This document shows, in pieces, positions 9,214 to 17,325 of a stretch of DNA of 64,000 nucleotides (position 1 is the first letter of the stretch; every line of letters begins with the position of its first letter). Under the pieces are notes generated by a model. It was not told the origin of the DNA and searched no databases. It worked only from the letters and a program-made list of their open reading frames with translations. The stretch is taken from contig NZ_PVNK01000068.1 in assembly GCF_002994615.1 (NCBI RefSeq), positions 1 to 64,000 on the forward strand, written 5' to 3'. The DNA is from Enhygromyxa salina. GTDB taxonomy: Bacteria > Myxococcota_A > Polyangia > Nannocystales > Nannocystaceae. The translations under genes were made by a program, and so were the position numbers.

Positions 9214-10416
9214 ATGGCCCGAAACGTCATCAAGATCAATCTGGAGCTCGAACGCATTTACTGCCATGAAGAAGGAGACGGCTGGGGGAGCGCGGAGCCC
9301 TATTTGTGGGTCGTGTTCTTCAAGCTCGATGGGGAGACGGTGCAATTGACCGAGTCTCTGACGCTGTCGGGAACGGCGGTCACGCACGACACCCCGGGCA
9401 GCCACGGCAACCTCGGTGACGCCGAGGTCGGCGTGGGCGACGAGGTCACGATCCCGGCCGCGCTCGGCGAGTGGGAGACCCTCCTCAAGCCAATCGCCAC
9501 CCCCGTTCGCCGGGCGAACGCGGCGGTCGATCTCGGCGGGGTCGTCGGGGCCGTGGTCATCTTGATGGAGGAGGACAACGTGACCGACGAGGGCGCCGAG
9601 GCCGGACATCAGGCCCTCAACGCGGCGGTCCGCGACGCCCTCCAGGCCGTGATCGACACGCGCAGCCTGACCAGCGAGGACCAGAGCGAGGCCGAGCTCG
9701 ACGGGCTCGGCGGCGCGATCGAGGCCAAGGTCCGCGAGGCGGTCATCAACCAGCGAGACATCTTCGAGGAGCTGTGGAGCTGGCTCAACCCCGACGACAC
9801 GATCGGGACCAAGGTCTTCATCTTCGATCACGACGAGCTCGAGCCCGGGACGACCAGGAGCTTCTCGCATCGCTGGCGAGACGAGGGCGACTGGGAGATC
9901 TGCGGGCACATCACCTCGGCCGCGCTGTGCCCAGCCAACGCGCTCGGCGACCTGGCCACGCGCGAGCTCGCGGCCGCCGAGCTCCCGAGCGGACTCGCGG
10001 ACATGCGCGCGTTTCGAGATGGCGTCTACCGTGAGATGCCGGGCCTCGCCCGGTGGTTCGCGCTGGTCGAGCGTCACTCCACGCGAGTCGTCCGGCTCGC
10101 GCTGACGCGGCCGGAGCTGATGGTCTCGGCCCGCAAGATGCTCGAGTGGGGTGTGCTGATCGCCCGCGATCAGGAGTCGACGCTGTCGGTCGAGCACGTC
10201 CGCCACGCCGAGCGCCTGCTCCTGGCCCTGGCCGAGCATCGCAACCGACGGGCGCGCGTCGACGCCCGGCGGGCGCTGTCGATGCTCGCAACGCTCGAGG
10301 GCAAGACCCATCAGCAGGCGCTGCAGCTCCTTGCGGGGACCGCGCCCGTCCGCCGTCCGAACATCGCCATGAAGCTGCGCGCGCGAAGTCTGGCCTTGCC
10401 GAAGCTGGGCGCTTGA
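9214..10416 (+). CDS. Protein of unknown function (400 aa)
   Basis: I prefer the ATG at 9214 over the in-frame ATG at 9199 because a GAGAG ribosome-site-like sequence lies about 7 nt upstream of it. I do not recognise the family. The first 110 residues look beta-rich (a VIKINLELERIYC strand and a LWVVFFKLDG strand). The middle has an acidic helical stretch and a beta segment around TKVFIFDHDEL. The C-terminal 130 residues are helical and Arg/Leu/Ala-rich. There is no signal peptide or membrane segment, so it is probably cytoplasmic. The next gene starts 16 bp downstream, so the two may be co-transcribed although the second encodes a lipoprotein. Confidence 0.7.
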   Translation: MARNVIKINLELERIYCHEEGDGWGSAEPYLWVVFFKLDGETVQLTESLTLSGTAVTHDTPGSHGNLGDAEVGVGDEVTIPAALGEWETLLKPIATPVRRANAAVDLGGVVGAVVILMEEDNVTDEGAEAGHQALNAAVRDALQAVIDTRSLTSEDQSEAELDGLGGAIEAKVREAVINQRDIFEELWSWLNPDDTIGTKVFIFDHDELEPGTTRSFSHRWRDEGDWEICGHITSAALCPANALGDLATRELAAAELPSGLADMRAFRDGVYREMPGLARWFALVERHSTRVVRLALTRPELMVSARKMLEWGVLIARDQESTLSVEHVRHAERLLLALAEHRNRRARVDARRALSMLATLEGKTHQQALQLLAGTAPVRRPNIAMKLRARSLALPKLGA

Positions 10417-10432
10417 CCCCTATACTGCGGCC

Positions 10433-11839
10433 ATGTTCTGGCCTCGACTGGACCTCGCTTGCCTGTGTCTCGCCCTCCCCCTGGCCGCGTCGTGTGGCGG
10501 TGACGGCAGCGGCCGCAGCAGTACCGGGGTGGAGTCGGGCGTGAGCCTCAGCGGCGTCGAGACGGGGGAGGGCGTGGGCGACGGAGACGGTGACTCGGGC
10601 GACGGAGACGGCGACGGGGACCCCGGTGATGGCGATGGCGACCCGGGCGACGGCGATGGCGATGGGGTCAAGTTCGATGTCAACAGCCTGCCCGACGGCG
10701 ACGGCGGCAACTGTGGCGGCGAGGGCATGGGCGGCGACTCGGCCTTCTCCTACATCTGGATCGCCAATTCGACCCAGGGCACGGTCTCGAAGATCAACAC
10801 CGTCGACGGCGTCGAGGAGGGCCGCTACTGGACCACGCCCAACGAGGGCGACGGCAACCCCTCGCGGACCTCGGTCAACTTGCTCGGCGACGTCGCGGTC
10901 TCGAACCGCACGCCCGGCAGCGTGACCAAGGTCGCCGCGCTCGAGGAGCGCTGCGTCGACGCCAACAACAACGGCATGATCGACACCTCGACCGGGCCCG
11001 ACGACATCCGCGCCTGGGGCGAGGACGAGTGCGTGCTGTGGAACCTGCCGATCCCCTCGCTCGACTACAACCACGGCCCGCGGCCGACGGCCTGGGAGGG
11101 CGGCAAGTTCGAAGGTGGCGACGACCCCTGCGCCTTCGACGACAACCCGCGGCTGTGGGTCGGCTACAAGAACAACGTGACCGAAAAGGGCATCTTCTTG
11201 CGGATCGACGGCGCGACCGGGCAGATCCTCGACACCGTCGAGGGCCCAACCTGGGTTGGGATCAGCGCGATGGGCCCCTACGGCGGGGCGGTCAACGCCA
11301 ACGGCGACTTCATCGTCACGGGCTTGAACTACGGCAACGCGATCCGGATCGACGCCGACACCCTCGAGGTCACCGAGATCGCCGACGTGCCCCAGACCAA
11401 GTACGGCATGGGCCTCGACAAGCACGGCAACATCTGGGTCGGCGGCTACCAGGGCTCGGTGTTTCACTACGACTTCGGCGCGGACTCGTGGACAACCTTC
11501 AACGACGTCGGCGGTGGGCGGGTCAACGGCATCATGGTCGACCGCGACGGCTACGCGTGGGGCGCGGGCAGCAGCCCCTGCCGCCTGGTCCAGATCGACA
11601 CCGAGGCCATGCAGACCGTCAACGGCAACATCCCGCTGCCCGGGTGCGGGAGCCCGTGGGGCATCAGCATCGATCGTGACGGGTTCGTGTGGGTCGTCGA
11701 CATGTCGGCCAACGTCGCGTTCAAGGTCAACCCCGACACCTACCAGGTCGAGCTCACGGTCTCGGGCCTCATCAACCCCTACACCTACTCGGACATGACG
11801 GGCGCGGGGCTCAACCTGGTCGTGAATCCGCCGGGCTAG
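10433..11839 (+). CDS. Beta-propeller lipoprotein with Gly-Asp linker
   Basis: The 468-residue product starts with a lipoprotein signal (LAASC), followed by a Ser/Gly segment and a long GDGD linker (about residues 43-80), a hallmark of this lineage. The rest reads as repeated propeller blades of the NHL/virginiamycin-B-lyase style, with motifs such as LDKHGNIWVGGY, VDRDGYAWGAG and IDRDGFVWVVD. Such proteins are surface-exposed binding or enzymatic propellers; no catalytic residues can be assigned here. The TAG stop is the last part of a CTAG tetranucleotide that directly abuts a truncated palindromic element. Confidence 0.85.
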   Translation: MFWPRLDLACLCLALPLAASCGGDGSGRSSTGVESGVSLSGVETGEGVGDGDGDSGDGDGDGDPGDGDGDPGDGDGDGVKFDVNSLPDGDGGNCGGEGMGGDSAFSYIWIANSTQGTVSKINTVDGVEEGRYWTTPNEGDGNPSRTSVNLLGDVAVSNRTPGSVTKVAALEERCVDANNNGMIDTSTGPDDIRAWGEDECVLWNLPIPSLDYNHGPRPTAWEGGKFEGGDDPCAFDDNPRLWVGYKNNVTEKGIFLRIDGATGQILDTVEGPTWVGISAMGPYGGAVNANGDFIVTGLNYGNAIRIDADTLEVTEIADVPQTKYGMGLDKHGNIWVGGYQGSVFHYDFGADSWTTFNDVGGGRVNGIMVDRDGYAWGAGSSPCRLVQIDTEAMQTVNGNIPLPGCGSPWGISIDRDGFVWVVDMSANVAFKVNPDTYQVELTVSGLINPYTYSDMTGAGLNLVVNPPG

Positions 11840-11920
11840 CAGCCCGGGGTGCAATGCCTCGCGCCGCCTCGCTTGGCCTTTTCGCCGATGGCTTTGTCGC
11901 CAAAACTTGCAGTACGCCCG
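11836..11920 (+). mobile_element. Truncated palindromic MITE-like element (copy A)
   Basis: The sequence from CTAG at 11836-11839 onward matches the left half of the complete copies at 16144-16310 and (inverted) 53917-54082. It begins CAGCCCGGGGTGCAATGC and keeps the shared core GTCGCCAAAACTTGCAGTAC, but the match ends at 11920 and there is no right terminus. CTAG supplies the TAG stop of the upstream gene. No transposase is encoded. Confidence 0.75.
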
Positions 11921-11986
11921 AGCGCGGCGATCAGTTTGGAGTCGCCTGGCGTCGGCGTCGGCGTCGGCGGCCTCGCGGGGAGCCTC

Positions 11987-12643
11987 TCAGGGGTGATGAA
12001 GCTCGCTGAAGCAGGCCAGGGCCACATGCGCGACGCCTGCTTGGTGCTTCGGTGACCTCGAGCGCTCGGACGTGCGGAACAGCGAATGGACCGCTTCGGC
12101 CAGCCGCCCGCTCATGCTGGCGCTGGCGGCGGTGTTCGGCCGCGCCGAAGCCAGCGCCAGGCTACCGCGAAACTGGTTTTTTTCCGCGAGCACGATGTGG
12201 TCGTGAGAGGTCTGGGTGACCAGGCGAAGCACGTTGTGCTGGTTAGGCTGTTCACGCATCACATCGATGTGCGCGTACAGACGGGCCGCCCCTGCGGGGG
12301 GGCCGGGGATAGCGAAGCTCACGTCGCTTTGGTGGGCGGCGAGCGAGACCGTGGCTTCACCGAGCGCGACCGGCTGATCGTCGTAGCGAAGCTCGATGCC
12401 CTCGCGCAAGGCGGTGAGCACGTGGTCCTCGTAGTCCTCGAGGGTCATGTCTTGGAACGACGCGTCGGGGAGCCGCGCTTGCATGACGTGATGCATGCCA
12501 TCCGTCGACATGTGGACGTCGAGGTGGCTCGCCTCGGGCCCCTCGATGAGCTCGAAGGAGGCGATGTTCGGGGCGTGGGCGGCAGCCTCCGAGCTCAGGC
12601 CCAGGGCGCCGAACATGGCCAGTACGCTGAGAAATCGATCCAT
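11987..12643 (-). CDS. Exported protein of unknown function (218 aa)
   Basis: A signal peptide (residues 1-22, ending SEAAAHA) indicates export. The body has several His and Met residues near the N-terminus (HLDVHMSTDGMHHVMQ), a beta-rich centre and a basic, His-containing C-terminus. I do not recognise the family. It lies 10 bp after the YHYH lipoprotein gene on the same strand, so the two are probably one transcript. The His/Met clusters and the His-rich proteins next door suggest metal handling, but this is inference. On its 3' side it converges with the beta-propeller gene, with the truncated palindromic element between them. Confidence 0.65.
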   Translation of the reverse strand: MDRFLSVLAMFGALGLSSEAAAHAPNIASFELIEGPEASHLDVHMSTDGMHHVMQARLPDASFQDMTLEDYEDHVLTALREGIELRYDDQPVALGEATVSLAAHQSDVSFAIPGPPAGAARLYAHIDVMREQPNQHNVLRLVTQTSHDHIVLAEKNQFRGSLALASARPNTAASASMSGRLAEAVHSLFRTSERSRSPKHQAGVAHVALACFSELHHP

Positions 12644-12653
12644 GACAACGGCC

Positions 12654-13676
12654 TCATTCGATGCTCAAGGTCATCAGCGCCGATGCGCCCATGATGCAGG
12701 TCGGGAGGTTGGGTGCCTCCTCGTGGACCGCGTAGTAGTGATAGATCCCGTCGGGAAAGTCCTCGGTGACGCCGAATTTGCCGTTGCAGGCGTCGAGGTC
12801 GTCCGGGACCGTGCCGTCGACGAGCGGCGAGTAGATCGGGTAGCCATCTTTGGCGAATCCGACCAAGCCCTCGGTCTTCTGAGGGATGTCCGTGCAGCTC
12901 ACTTCGGTGATGTCGAAGGCGTCGAGGACCGACTGAGAGTTCTCGGCGGTGAGGTGCCAGTGCCAGTAGCCGGCCGGATCCCCGTGCCCGCCGCAGGGGT
13001 CGAGGGAGGGGATGTTTCCACCGGCCGCGCCGGGGATCGGCGGTCCGTCGACGACGGACGGCGGGTGGCCGGTGAGAGGCATTCCATCGATGAGCGAGAC
13101 GCCATAGAGCTCGACGATCTCGATCTCGTTGGGCGTGTCGAGCAGCTCGGGATCGACCGGGATCAGAAAGGTCAAGGTCAGGTCCATGGTCGCCATGTTC
13201 AGGCAAGACGAGTCGCCTGGCATGCCGTTCATCGCGATGTTGCCTTCATCGTCGACGATGTCATAGCCGTCCGCCTCCATCGCGTTCCAGAGCGTGTCCT
13301 TGAGCACCTGAAAGCCGGGGTTGGTCGGCCCGTCATAGACGCCGACGCCGCCGATGTCATCGATGGTCTCCGGGCAAAAGGGCCCGGAGGAGTCCTGGTA
13401 ATTGGAAAATGAGATCTGGTAGCACTGGGTGTTCGAGCCGTTGTCGAGCTCGCAGTCGACGACGGTCGGGCTGACCGTGAACAGGTCTTGGTCGAAGAAC
13501 TCGGGGAGCGACGGGTTGCCGTCCGCGCTGCCGGTCTCGGTCTCGGTCTCGGTCTCGGACCCGGTCTCGGACCCGGTGGTCGTGTCGGCCTCGGCACCGG
13601 AGCTGTCCCCGCAAGCGCTGGAGAGCAGGAGGAGCGACGAGACGAGGAGGAGGAGAGGGCTGGATCGATCGGGCAT
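12654..13676 (-). CDS. YHYH-family lipoprotein (WHWH variant)
   Basis: I chose the ATG at 13676 because it gives a compact lipoprotein signal (MPDRSSPLLLL to SSAC). The 340-residue product then has a Thr/Glu/Gly linker with an ETETET tract, and the YHYH-type fold: DPCGGHGDPAGYWHWHLTA, and later VGFAKDGYPIYSPL with DGIYHYY. Family members normally carry YHYH; here the first site reads WHWH and the second YHYY. YHYH proteins are secreted and thought to bind metal, but their reaction is not established. The gene is divergent from a second YHYH gene at 14052, with a strong hairpin in the shared upstream region. Confidence 0.85.
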   Translation of the reverse strand: MPDRSSPLLLLVSSLLLLSSACGDSSGAEADTTTGSETGSETETETETGSADGNPSLPEFFDQDLFTVSPTVVDCELDNGSNTQCYQISFSNYQDSSGPFCPETIDDIGGVGVYDGPTNPGFQVLKDTLWNAMEADGYDIVDDEGNIAMNGMPGDSSCLNMATMDLTLTFLIPVDPELLDTPNEIEIVELYGVSLIDGMPLTGHPPSVVDGPPIPGAAGGNIPSLDPCGGHGDPAGYWHWHLTAENSQSVLDAFDITEVSCTDIPQKTEGLVGFAKDGYPIYSPLVDGTVPDDLDACNGKFGVTEDFPDGIYHYYAVHEEAPNLPTCIMGASALMTLSIE

Positions 13677-13870
13677 TGGTGGGAGCTGCTTGGGTGACAG
13701 TGAAGACCCCCAGGTATGCAACTCGTGGACCATGAGGGGGCGAGGGGGCGGTCACGAGGTCTGGGGCTCTGCGGGCGCGAGCGAGGACGGACCGAGGGTG
13801 CCACGGCCCGGGGCTGCGGATAACGCATGCTCCATTTGCAGGGGTGCAGTTTAGGCATGAGCACTTCGGC

Positions 13871-13918
13871 CCGGCTCAGGGGTCTTCCACGCTTTGCCGC
13901 GGAAGACCCCTGAGCCGG
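13871..13918. promoter_or_regulatory. Perfect 18-bp-stem inverted repeat between divergent YHYH genes
   Basis: CCGGCTCAGGGGTCTTCC (13871-13888) is followed by 12 nt and its exact reverse complement (13901-13918). It sits in the 375-bp non-coding interval between the YHYH genes transcribed leftward and rightward. No T-run follows, so it is not a textbook intrinsic terminator. It could be an RNA hairpin in one 5' leader or a protein-binding site. The remainder of the interval shows no recognisable gene. Confidence 0.8.
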
Positions 13919-14051
13919 CCCTGACTGTCACGTATGGCGTGCTTGGCGCATTCGTGGCGCCTGGCGCGACCGGACGAAGATACAGGAGAAAGAAAGCGGA
14001 GAGGCGGGGGCGCATCGGGGAGGCACATATTCTGCATATGAGAAGCCGGAT

Positions 14052-15209
14052 ATGACCTCTACGCCTTTTCCGAGTCCTGGCGTTCGACGCGACCTCCATG
14101 CGCCGCGCGGCCAGCTTTTCACCCTCGTCATGTCTCTCGCGCTGCTCAGCGCCTGCAATGGCACCCCTGCCGACGACAGCGCGGCCGAGAGTGAGACTGG
14201 CGAGACCGGTGGCGAGCAGCTCGAGGGTCTCGACCCCGAGAACTTCCTCGAGGGGGGCCTCGACGGCGCGATCACGGAGGTTCAGTGCACGCTGAGCAAC
14301 GGCGAGACGACCACCTGCTACAGCATCCCGATCGCGGGCGCCCCGGCGAACCACGACGTTGGACCCTTCTGCCCGCGGACCATCGATGATGGTCCGGAGG
14401 CTGTCGGCATCTGGCTCGATTCGGGCGAGGTCTTCGACGTCGACGGTGCATTCATCGTTGGCTTGGCCGAGTACTACATGGACGATGTGTGGCAGCTCTA
14501 CGATCCCGACACCGGCGAGGTCTACGTGACCGATAGTCAGGATTCTTGTGAGGCCGCGGCCAAGCCCGACGTCGAGGAAGAGTACAATAACCATTGTGTC
14601 GAATGTTCGCTCGACTACTACGGCGGGGGAGTCTCGGACACTGTCTTGATCCCCCAAGTCCCGGTCGCCCGCGAAACACCCGGGGAGATCGACGGCGTAA
14701 ACAGCGTCGGGGTTGCCCTCAACGGCGTGACCCTCGATCCCCCGGCGCCGGTCGATGCGATCCTCGCCGCCCACACGATCGCCGCGTTCGACGACTGTGG
14801 CGGCCACGTGAACCCTGTCGCCGGCTACCACTACCACGCGGCGACGGGGTGTCATGCCGAGGTCCCGGCTGAAGATCACGCTCCGCTCATCGGCTATGTC
14901 AGCGACGGCTACGGGATCTATGCGATGTCCGATGAATACGGGGTCGAGCCCGATGATCTCGACGAATGCCGGGGTCACAGCGACGAGAGCCGCGGCTACC
15001 ACTACCACGCGGCGAGCCCGGGCGAGAACATGTTCATCGGCTGCTTCCACGGCGAGGTCGTCGATGATGGTGAGGGTGGTGGAGGAGGTGGTGGTGGTGG
15101 GATGGACATCCTCGACTGTGCAGATGTCCCTGAGGGAGCCCCCTGTTGCGGCGATGGGCTTTGCGATGGTGCTGAGACCGCAGCCAACTGCGCGGAGGAC
15201 TGCGCGTGA
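14052..15209 (+). CDS. YHYH-domain lipoprotein
   Basis: The protein has 385 residues. The N-terminus carries a hydrophobic stretch ending LLSAC, so it is probably a lipoprotein with a long basic n-region. Two canonical motifs are visible: GYHYHAATG after DDCGGHVNPVA, and GYHYHAASPG near the C-terminus, together with IGYVSDGYGIY, a typical YHYH-fold strand. The tail adds a poly-Gly linker and a small Cys-rich module (CCGDGLCDGAE, CAEDC). The gene overlaps the next one by 4 bp (GTGA), so the two are translationally coupled. It appears to be a diverged relative of the gene at 12654-13676. Confidence 0.88.
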   Translation: MTSTPFPSPGVRRDLHAPRGQLFTLVMSLALLSACNGTPADDSAAESETGETGGEQLEGLDPENFLEGGLDGAITEVQCTLSNGETTTCYSIPIAGAPANHDVGPFCPRTIDDGPEAVGIWLDSGEVFDVDGAFIVGLAEYYMDDVWQLYDPDTGEVYVTDSQDSCEAAAKPDVEEEYNNHCVECSLDYYGGGVSDTVLIPQVPVARETPGEIDGVNSVGVALNGVTLDPPAPVDAILAAHTIAAFDDCGGHVNPVAGYHYHAATGCHAEVPAEDHAPLIGYVSDGYGIYAMSDEYGVEPDDLDECRGHSDESRGYHYHAASPGENMFIGCFHGEVVDDGEGGGGGGGGGMDILDCADVPEGAPCCGDGLCDGAETAANCAEDCA

Positions 15210-15634
15210 AGGGTCGTCGCCGGATCGCCACCGGGCTCGCCGCCGGGCTCGCCGTCGCGCTCAGCGTGCTCCCCGTGCCGTCATTCGCTCATGATGGTCA
15301 CTCCAGCCGTGCGGCCTGGGACGCTTGCGCCAAGCACACGCTCGGCGACGACTGCGAATGGACCGACGAGCACGACTCCCGGTACATCGGCACCTGTCGG
15401 CGAATTTCGAGCAGTCTCCTTTGTGTCCGCAATCGGCCGATCCAGCACGAGGCCGAGGGGGCTCACGGTCATGACCATGACCACGGTCATGACCATGACC
15501 ACTCGGCCCAGCGAGACTCGAGCGCGGGGCTGGGCGCCCTCGGTCTGCGCGGAAGCACGATCTTGACGTTGTCTGTCGCGCTCCTGAACGCGCTTGGGGT
15601 ACCTCTGCCCCGGCTCTCTACAGAACCCCTCTAG
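15206..15634 (+). CDS. Small exported His-rich protein
   Basis: The GTG start at 15206 overlaps the stop of the YHYH gene by 4 bp. The 142-residue product has a signal peptide (cleavage likely after SFA), and the mature part begins HDGHSS. Four Cys lie in a short conserved-looking block (CAKHTLGDDCEW, TCRR, LCVR), and a run alternating His with Gly or Asp (residues about 87-98) is a typical metal-binding loop. A C-terminal hydrophobic stretch may anchor it. Binding of Ni, Zn, Co or Cu is plausible from composition only. The TAG stop lies inside the palindrome at 15631-15650. Confidence 0.75.
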   Translation: MKGRRRIATGLAAGLAVALSVLPVPSFAHDGHSSRAAWDACAKHTLGDDCEWTDEHDSRYIGTCRRISSSLLCVRNRPIQHEAEGAHGHDHDHGHDHDHSAQRDSSAGLGALGLRGSTILTLSVALLNALGVPLPRLSTEPL

Positions 15635-15650
15635 CAGCCCGGGCTGCTAG
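15631..15650. repeat. Perfect 20-bp palindrome, minimal form of the CTAG element
   Basis: CTAGCAGCCCGGGCTGCTAG is a perfect palindrome made of the two 6-bp ends of the palindromic element (CAGCCC / GGGCTG) joined back to back and flanked by CTAG. It overlaps the TAG stop of the His-rich gene. The identical 20-mer recurs at 26481-26500. It could act as a transcription stop or be a deletion remnant of an element. Confidence 0.8.
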
Positions 15651-15683
15651 GGCACGAAAGACCACATCGTGCGCCTTCGTGCC
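15651..15683. terminator. Stem-loop between convergent genes
   Basis: GGCACGAA (15651-15658) pairs with TTCGTGCC (15676-15683) around a 17-nt loop, immediately after the 20-bp palindrome and before the stop of the convergent VOC gene at 15716. Position suggests a bidirectional terminator; there is no T-tract. Confidence 0.4.
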
Positions 15684-15715
15684 CCATCGTGGCAGGGAGG
15701 GCTACCCTCGAGCGC

Positions 15716-16108
15716 TCACTCTCCGGAGTGGCAGACGGCTTCGATGTTGTAGCCGTCGGGGTCGAGGATGAACGCGCCATAGTAGTTGGGGTGATAATAG
15801 GCTCGCACACCGGGAGGCCCATTGTCGCGCCCTCCTGCCGCGAGGGCCGTCCGATGGAAGGCGTCCACTTCGGCGCGACTCGCTGCGAGGAACGCAATGT
15901 GCGTCGGCGCGATCTCTCCCTCGCTCGGAGCGATCCAGAGATCCGGCTTGTTCGTGCCAAACCCGCAGGTAACCGGTACGCCGAGGGACTTGACCGTCTC
16001 TCGCGTCAACTCCACCACGAGGCCATAGCCGATCGGCTCGAGCACCGTGGTGTAGAACGCCTTGGACCTGGCGTAGTCGCGGACGAGGAGGGTGTAGTGG
16101 TCGATCAT
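15716..16108 (-). CDS. VOC (glyoxalase/bleomycin-resistance fold) family protein
   Basis: I set the start at the ATG at 16108, which gives the standard opening MIDHYTLLVRDYARSKAFY. The longer frame reads back into a mobile element. The 130-residue size fits a single vicinal-oxygen-chelate protein with two beta-alpha-beta-beta-beta modules. Typical residues include the N-terminal His (H4), GVRAYYHPNYYGAFILDPDGYNIE and a C-terminal Glu likely to bind metal. Members are dioxygenases, glyoxalase I-like enzymes or drug-binding proteins; the substrate cannot be told. It stands alone between a convergent gene and palindromic copy B. Confidence 0.85.
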   Translation of the reverse strand: MIDHYTLLVRDYARSKAFYTTVLEPIGYGLVVELTRETVKSLGVPVTCGFGTNKPDLWIAPSEGEIAPTHIAFLAASRAEVDAFHRTALAAGGRDNGPPGVRAYYHPNYYGAFILDPDGYNIEAVCHSGE

Positions 16109-16143
16109 GCGCCGGCCCCATATCACGACCGACAAGCCGGGGC

Positions 16144-16310
16144 CTAGCAGCCCGGGGTGCAATGCATCGTGTCGCCTCGCGCCGGAACTTTTGCCGAGGG
16201 CTTTGTCGCCAAAACTTGCAGTACGCCCGGTACAGCGGCGTTTTGGCTTCGCGCCCTCGGCGAAAATTCCGGCGCGAGGCGACACGAGGCATTGCACCCC
16301 GGGCTGCTAG
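16144..16310. mobile_element. Complete palindromic MITE-like element (copy B)
   Basis: CTAG at 16144-16147 and CTAG at 16307-16310 flank a 159-bp element (16148-16306). Its ends are CAGCCCGGGGTGCAATGC and the exact reverse complement. The arms stay complementary with a few mismatches for nearly 60 bp, and the centre has a second nested inverted repeat, GCCAAAAC...GTTTTGGC. No open frame for a transposase is present, so movement would need an enzyme in trans. The flanks 16109-16143 and 16311-16417 show no gene. Confidence 0.85.
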
Positions 16311-16417
16311 CGACGTGGGCCACCGGGCTTTGATGAGCGCCGGTCGCTCTGAGCGCGAGTGCGTGGAGATGTGCTCACGCCGGCGACACACGTCCAGTGC
16401 GTGGCCGGTTGTGCATG

Positions 16418-17254
16418 TCAGCGGCGCCGCCCGAGGGCGAGCCACGCGGGCATCTCTACTTCTTGCCGACCGCTGCCGAGTTCGCGCTCCAGCCGAACTC
16501 GAATTCGTGCACACAGGTCGTCAAACCGGCCCGGCTCGAGCTGGTCCGCGGCAATCGCGAGCGCAACGTGGGATCGCTTAATTCCCTCCCACAGCGCGTC
16601 GAGCGAGGGCGTCTCGAGCACATGAACGACCGGGTGAATCTCGACCTCGAACCCGGCCTCACGCATCTCGGCTTCGAACACGTCTGGATCCGCGAGCGCC
16701 AGTCCGCCCGAGCTGGGGCTGGCGATCTCCTTGCCCAACTCGGAGTTGACGATGGTGAACGCGACGATGCGGTCTTGGGGCTGCCAACTCGCAACCACCG
16801 CGCGCGCTCCCGGCCGTAGGACCCGGGCGAGCTCGGCGAAGCCGCGTCCTCGATCGGGGAACAGGAACAGACCAAACATCGAGAACCCGAGGTCGAAGCT
16901 GGCATCTGCGTAGGGCAGCGCCTGACCGTCGCCCTGTTGCAAGCTGAGATTCGCGAGCTGTTGCTCATCTGCCTGCTGACGCAGCGCCTCGAGCATCTGC
17001 GCAGAAAAATCGAGCGCGTGGACCCGAGTGATCCGTGCGGCTTGCAGCGCGAGCGTGCCGGGGCCGGTCGCGACGTCGAGCACCTCGTCGTGCTCGCTAA
17101 TCTTGGCCAGTCGAAGCGCGTCGGCGGCGTAGCGGCCGGCATGCTCGGCGATGAAGCCCGCATAGTCCGAGGCCACGCGATCCCACGATGACGCGTGGTT
17201 GATGAGGCTGAGATCGAGTCCAGAGGGCTCCGGGGGGGACGAGCTATTGACCAC
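16418..17254 (-). CDS. Class I SAM-dependent methyltransferase
   Basis: The 278-residue protein has a UbiE-like Rossmann methyltransferase core. Motif I is VLDVATGPGTLAL (about residues 58-70), the acidic end of strand 2 lies in VHALDFSAQML, motif II is DGQALPYADASFDLGFS, and ARVLRPGARAVV is the usual motif III. The opening helix WDRVASDYAGF is also characteristic. It is a soluble cytoplasmic enzyme; the substrate is unknown. An operator-like site 28 bp upstream of the start matches two sites in front of the flavoprotein gene next door, so the two are probably co-regulated. Confidence 0.88.
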   Translation of the reverse strand: MVNSSSPPEPSGLDLSLINHASSWDRVASDYAGFIAEHAGRYAADALRLAKISEHDEVLDVATGPGTLALQAARITRVHALDFSAQMLEALRQQADEQQLANLSLQQGDGQALPYADASFDLGFSMFGLFLFPDRGRGFAELARVLRPGARAVVASWQPQDRIVAFTIVNSELGKEIASPSSGGLALADPDVFEAEMREAGFEVEIHPVVHVLETPSLDALWEGIKRSHVALAIAADQLEPGRFDDLCARIRVRLERELGSGRQEVEMPAWLALGRRR

Positions 17255-17281
17255 GGCGTGACGCTACTTCGTCCGCGGTAC

Positions 17282-17302
17282 ACATGCAAGTGAATTGCAT
17301 GT
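17282..17302. promoter_or_regulatory. Operator-like inverted repeat TGCAA-N5-TTGCA (site 1)
   Basis: ACATGCAA and TTGCATGT face each other across 5 nt, upstream of the methyltransferase start at 17254. The inner 15 bp match the two sites at 18583-18597 and 18607-18621. Symmetry and size fit a dimeric winged-helix repressor of MarR type, whose sites often read TTGCAA or TACAA with inverted halves. No regulator gene is adjacent. Confidence 0.65.
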
Positions 17303-17325
17303 TGGCCGCGGGCGGACGAACGAAC

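Noticed and set aside
8395-10311. Upstream continuation of the FG-GAP gene frame
   Set aside because: No ribosome site, no coding character, and it would place a lipoprotein signal in the middle; it also lies opposite the gene at 9214-10416.
16148-16306. Short frames inside the palindromic element as a transposase
   Set aside because: The inverted arms create mirror frames of Arg/Ala/Ser; none has a catalytic motif or adequate length.
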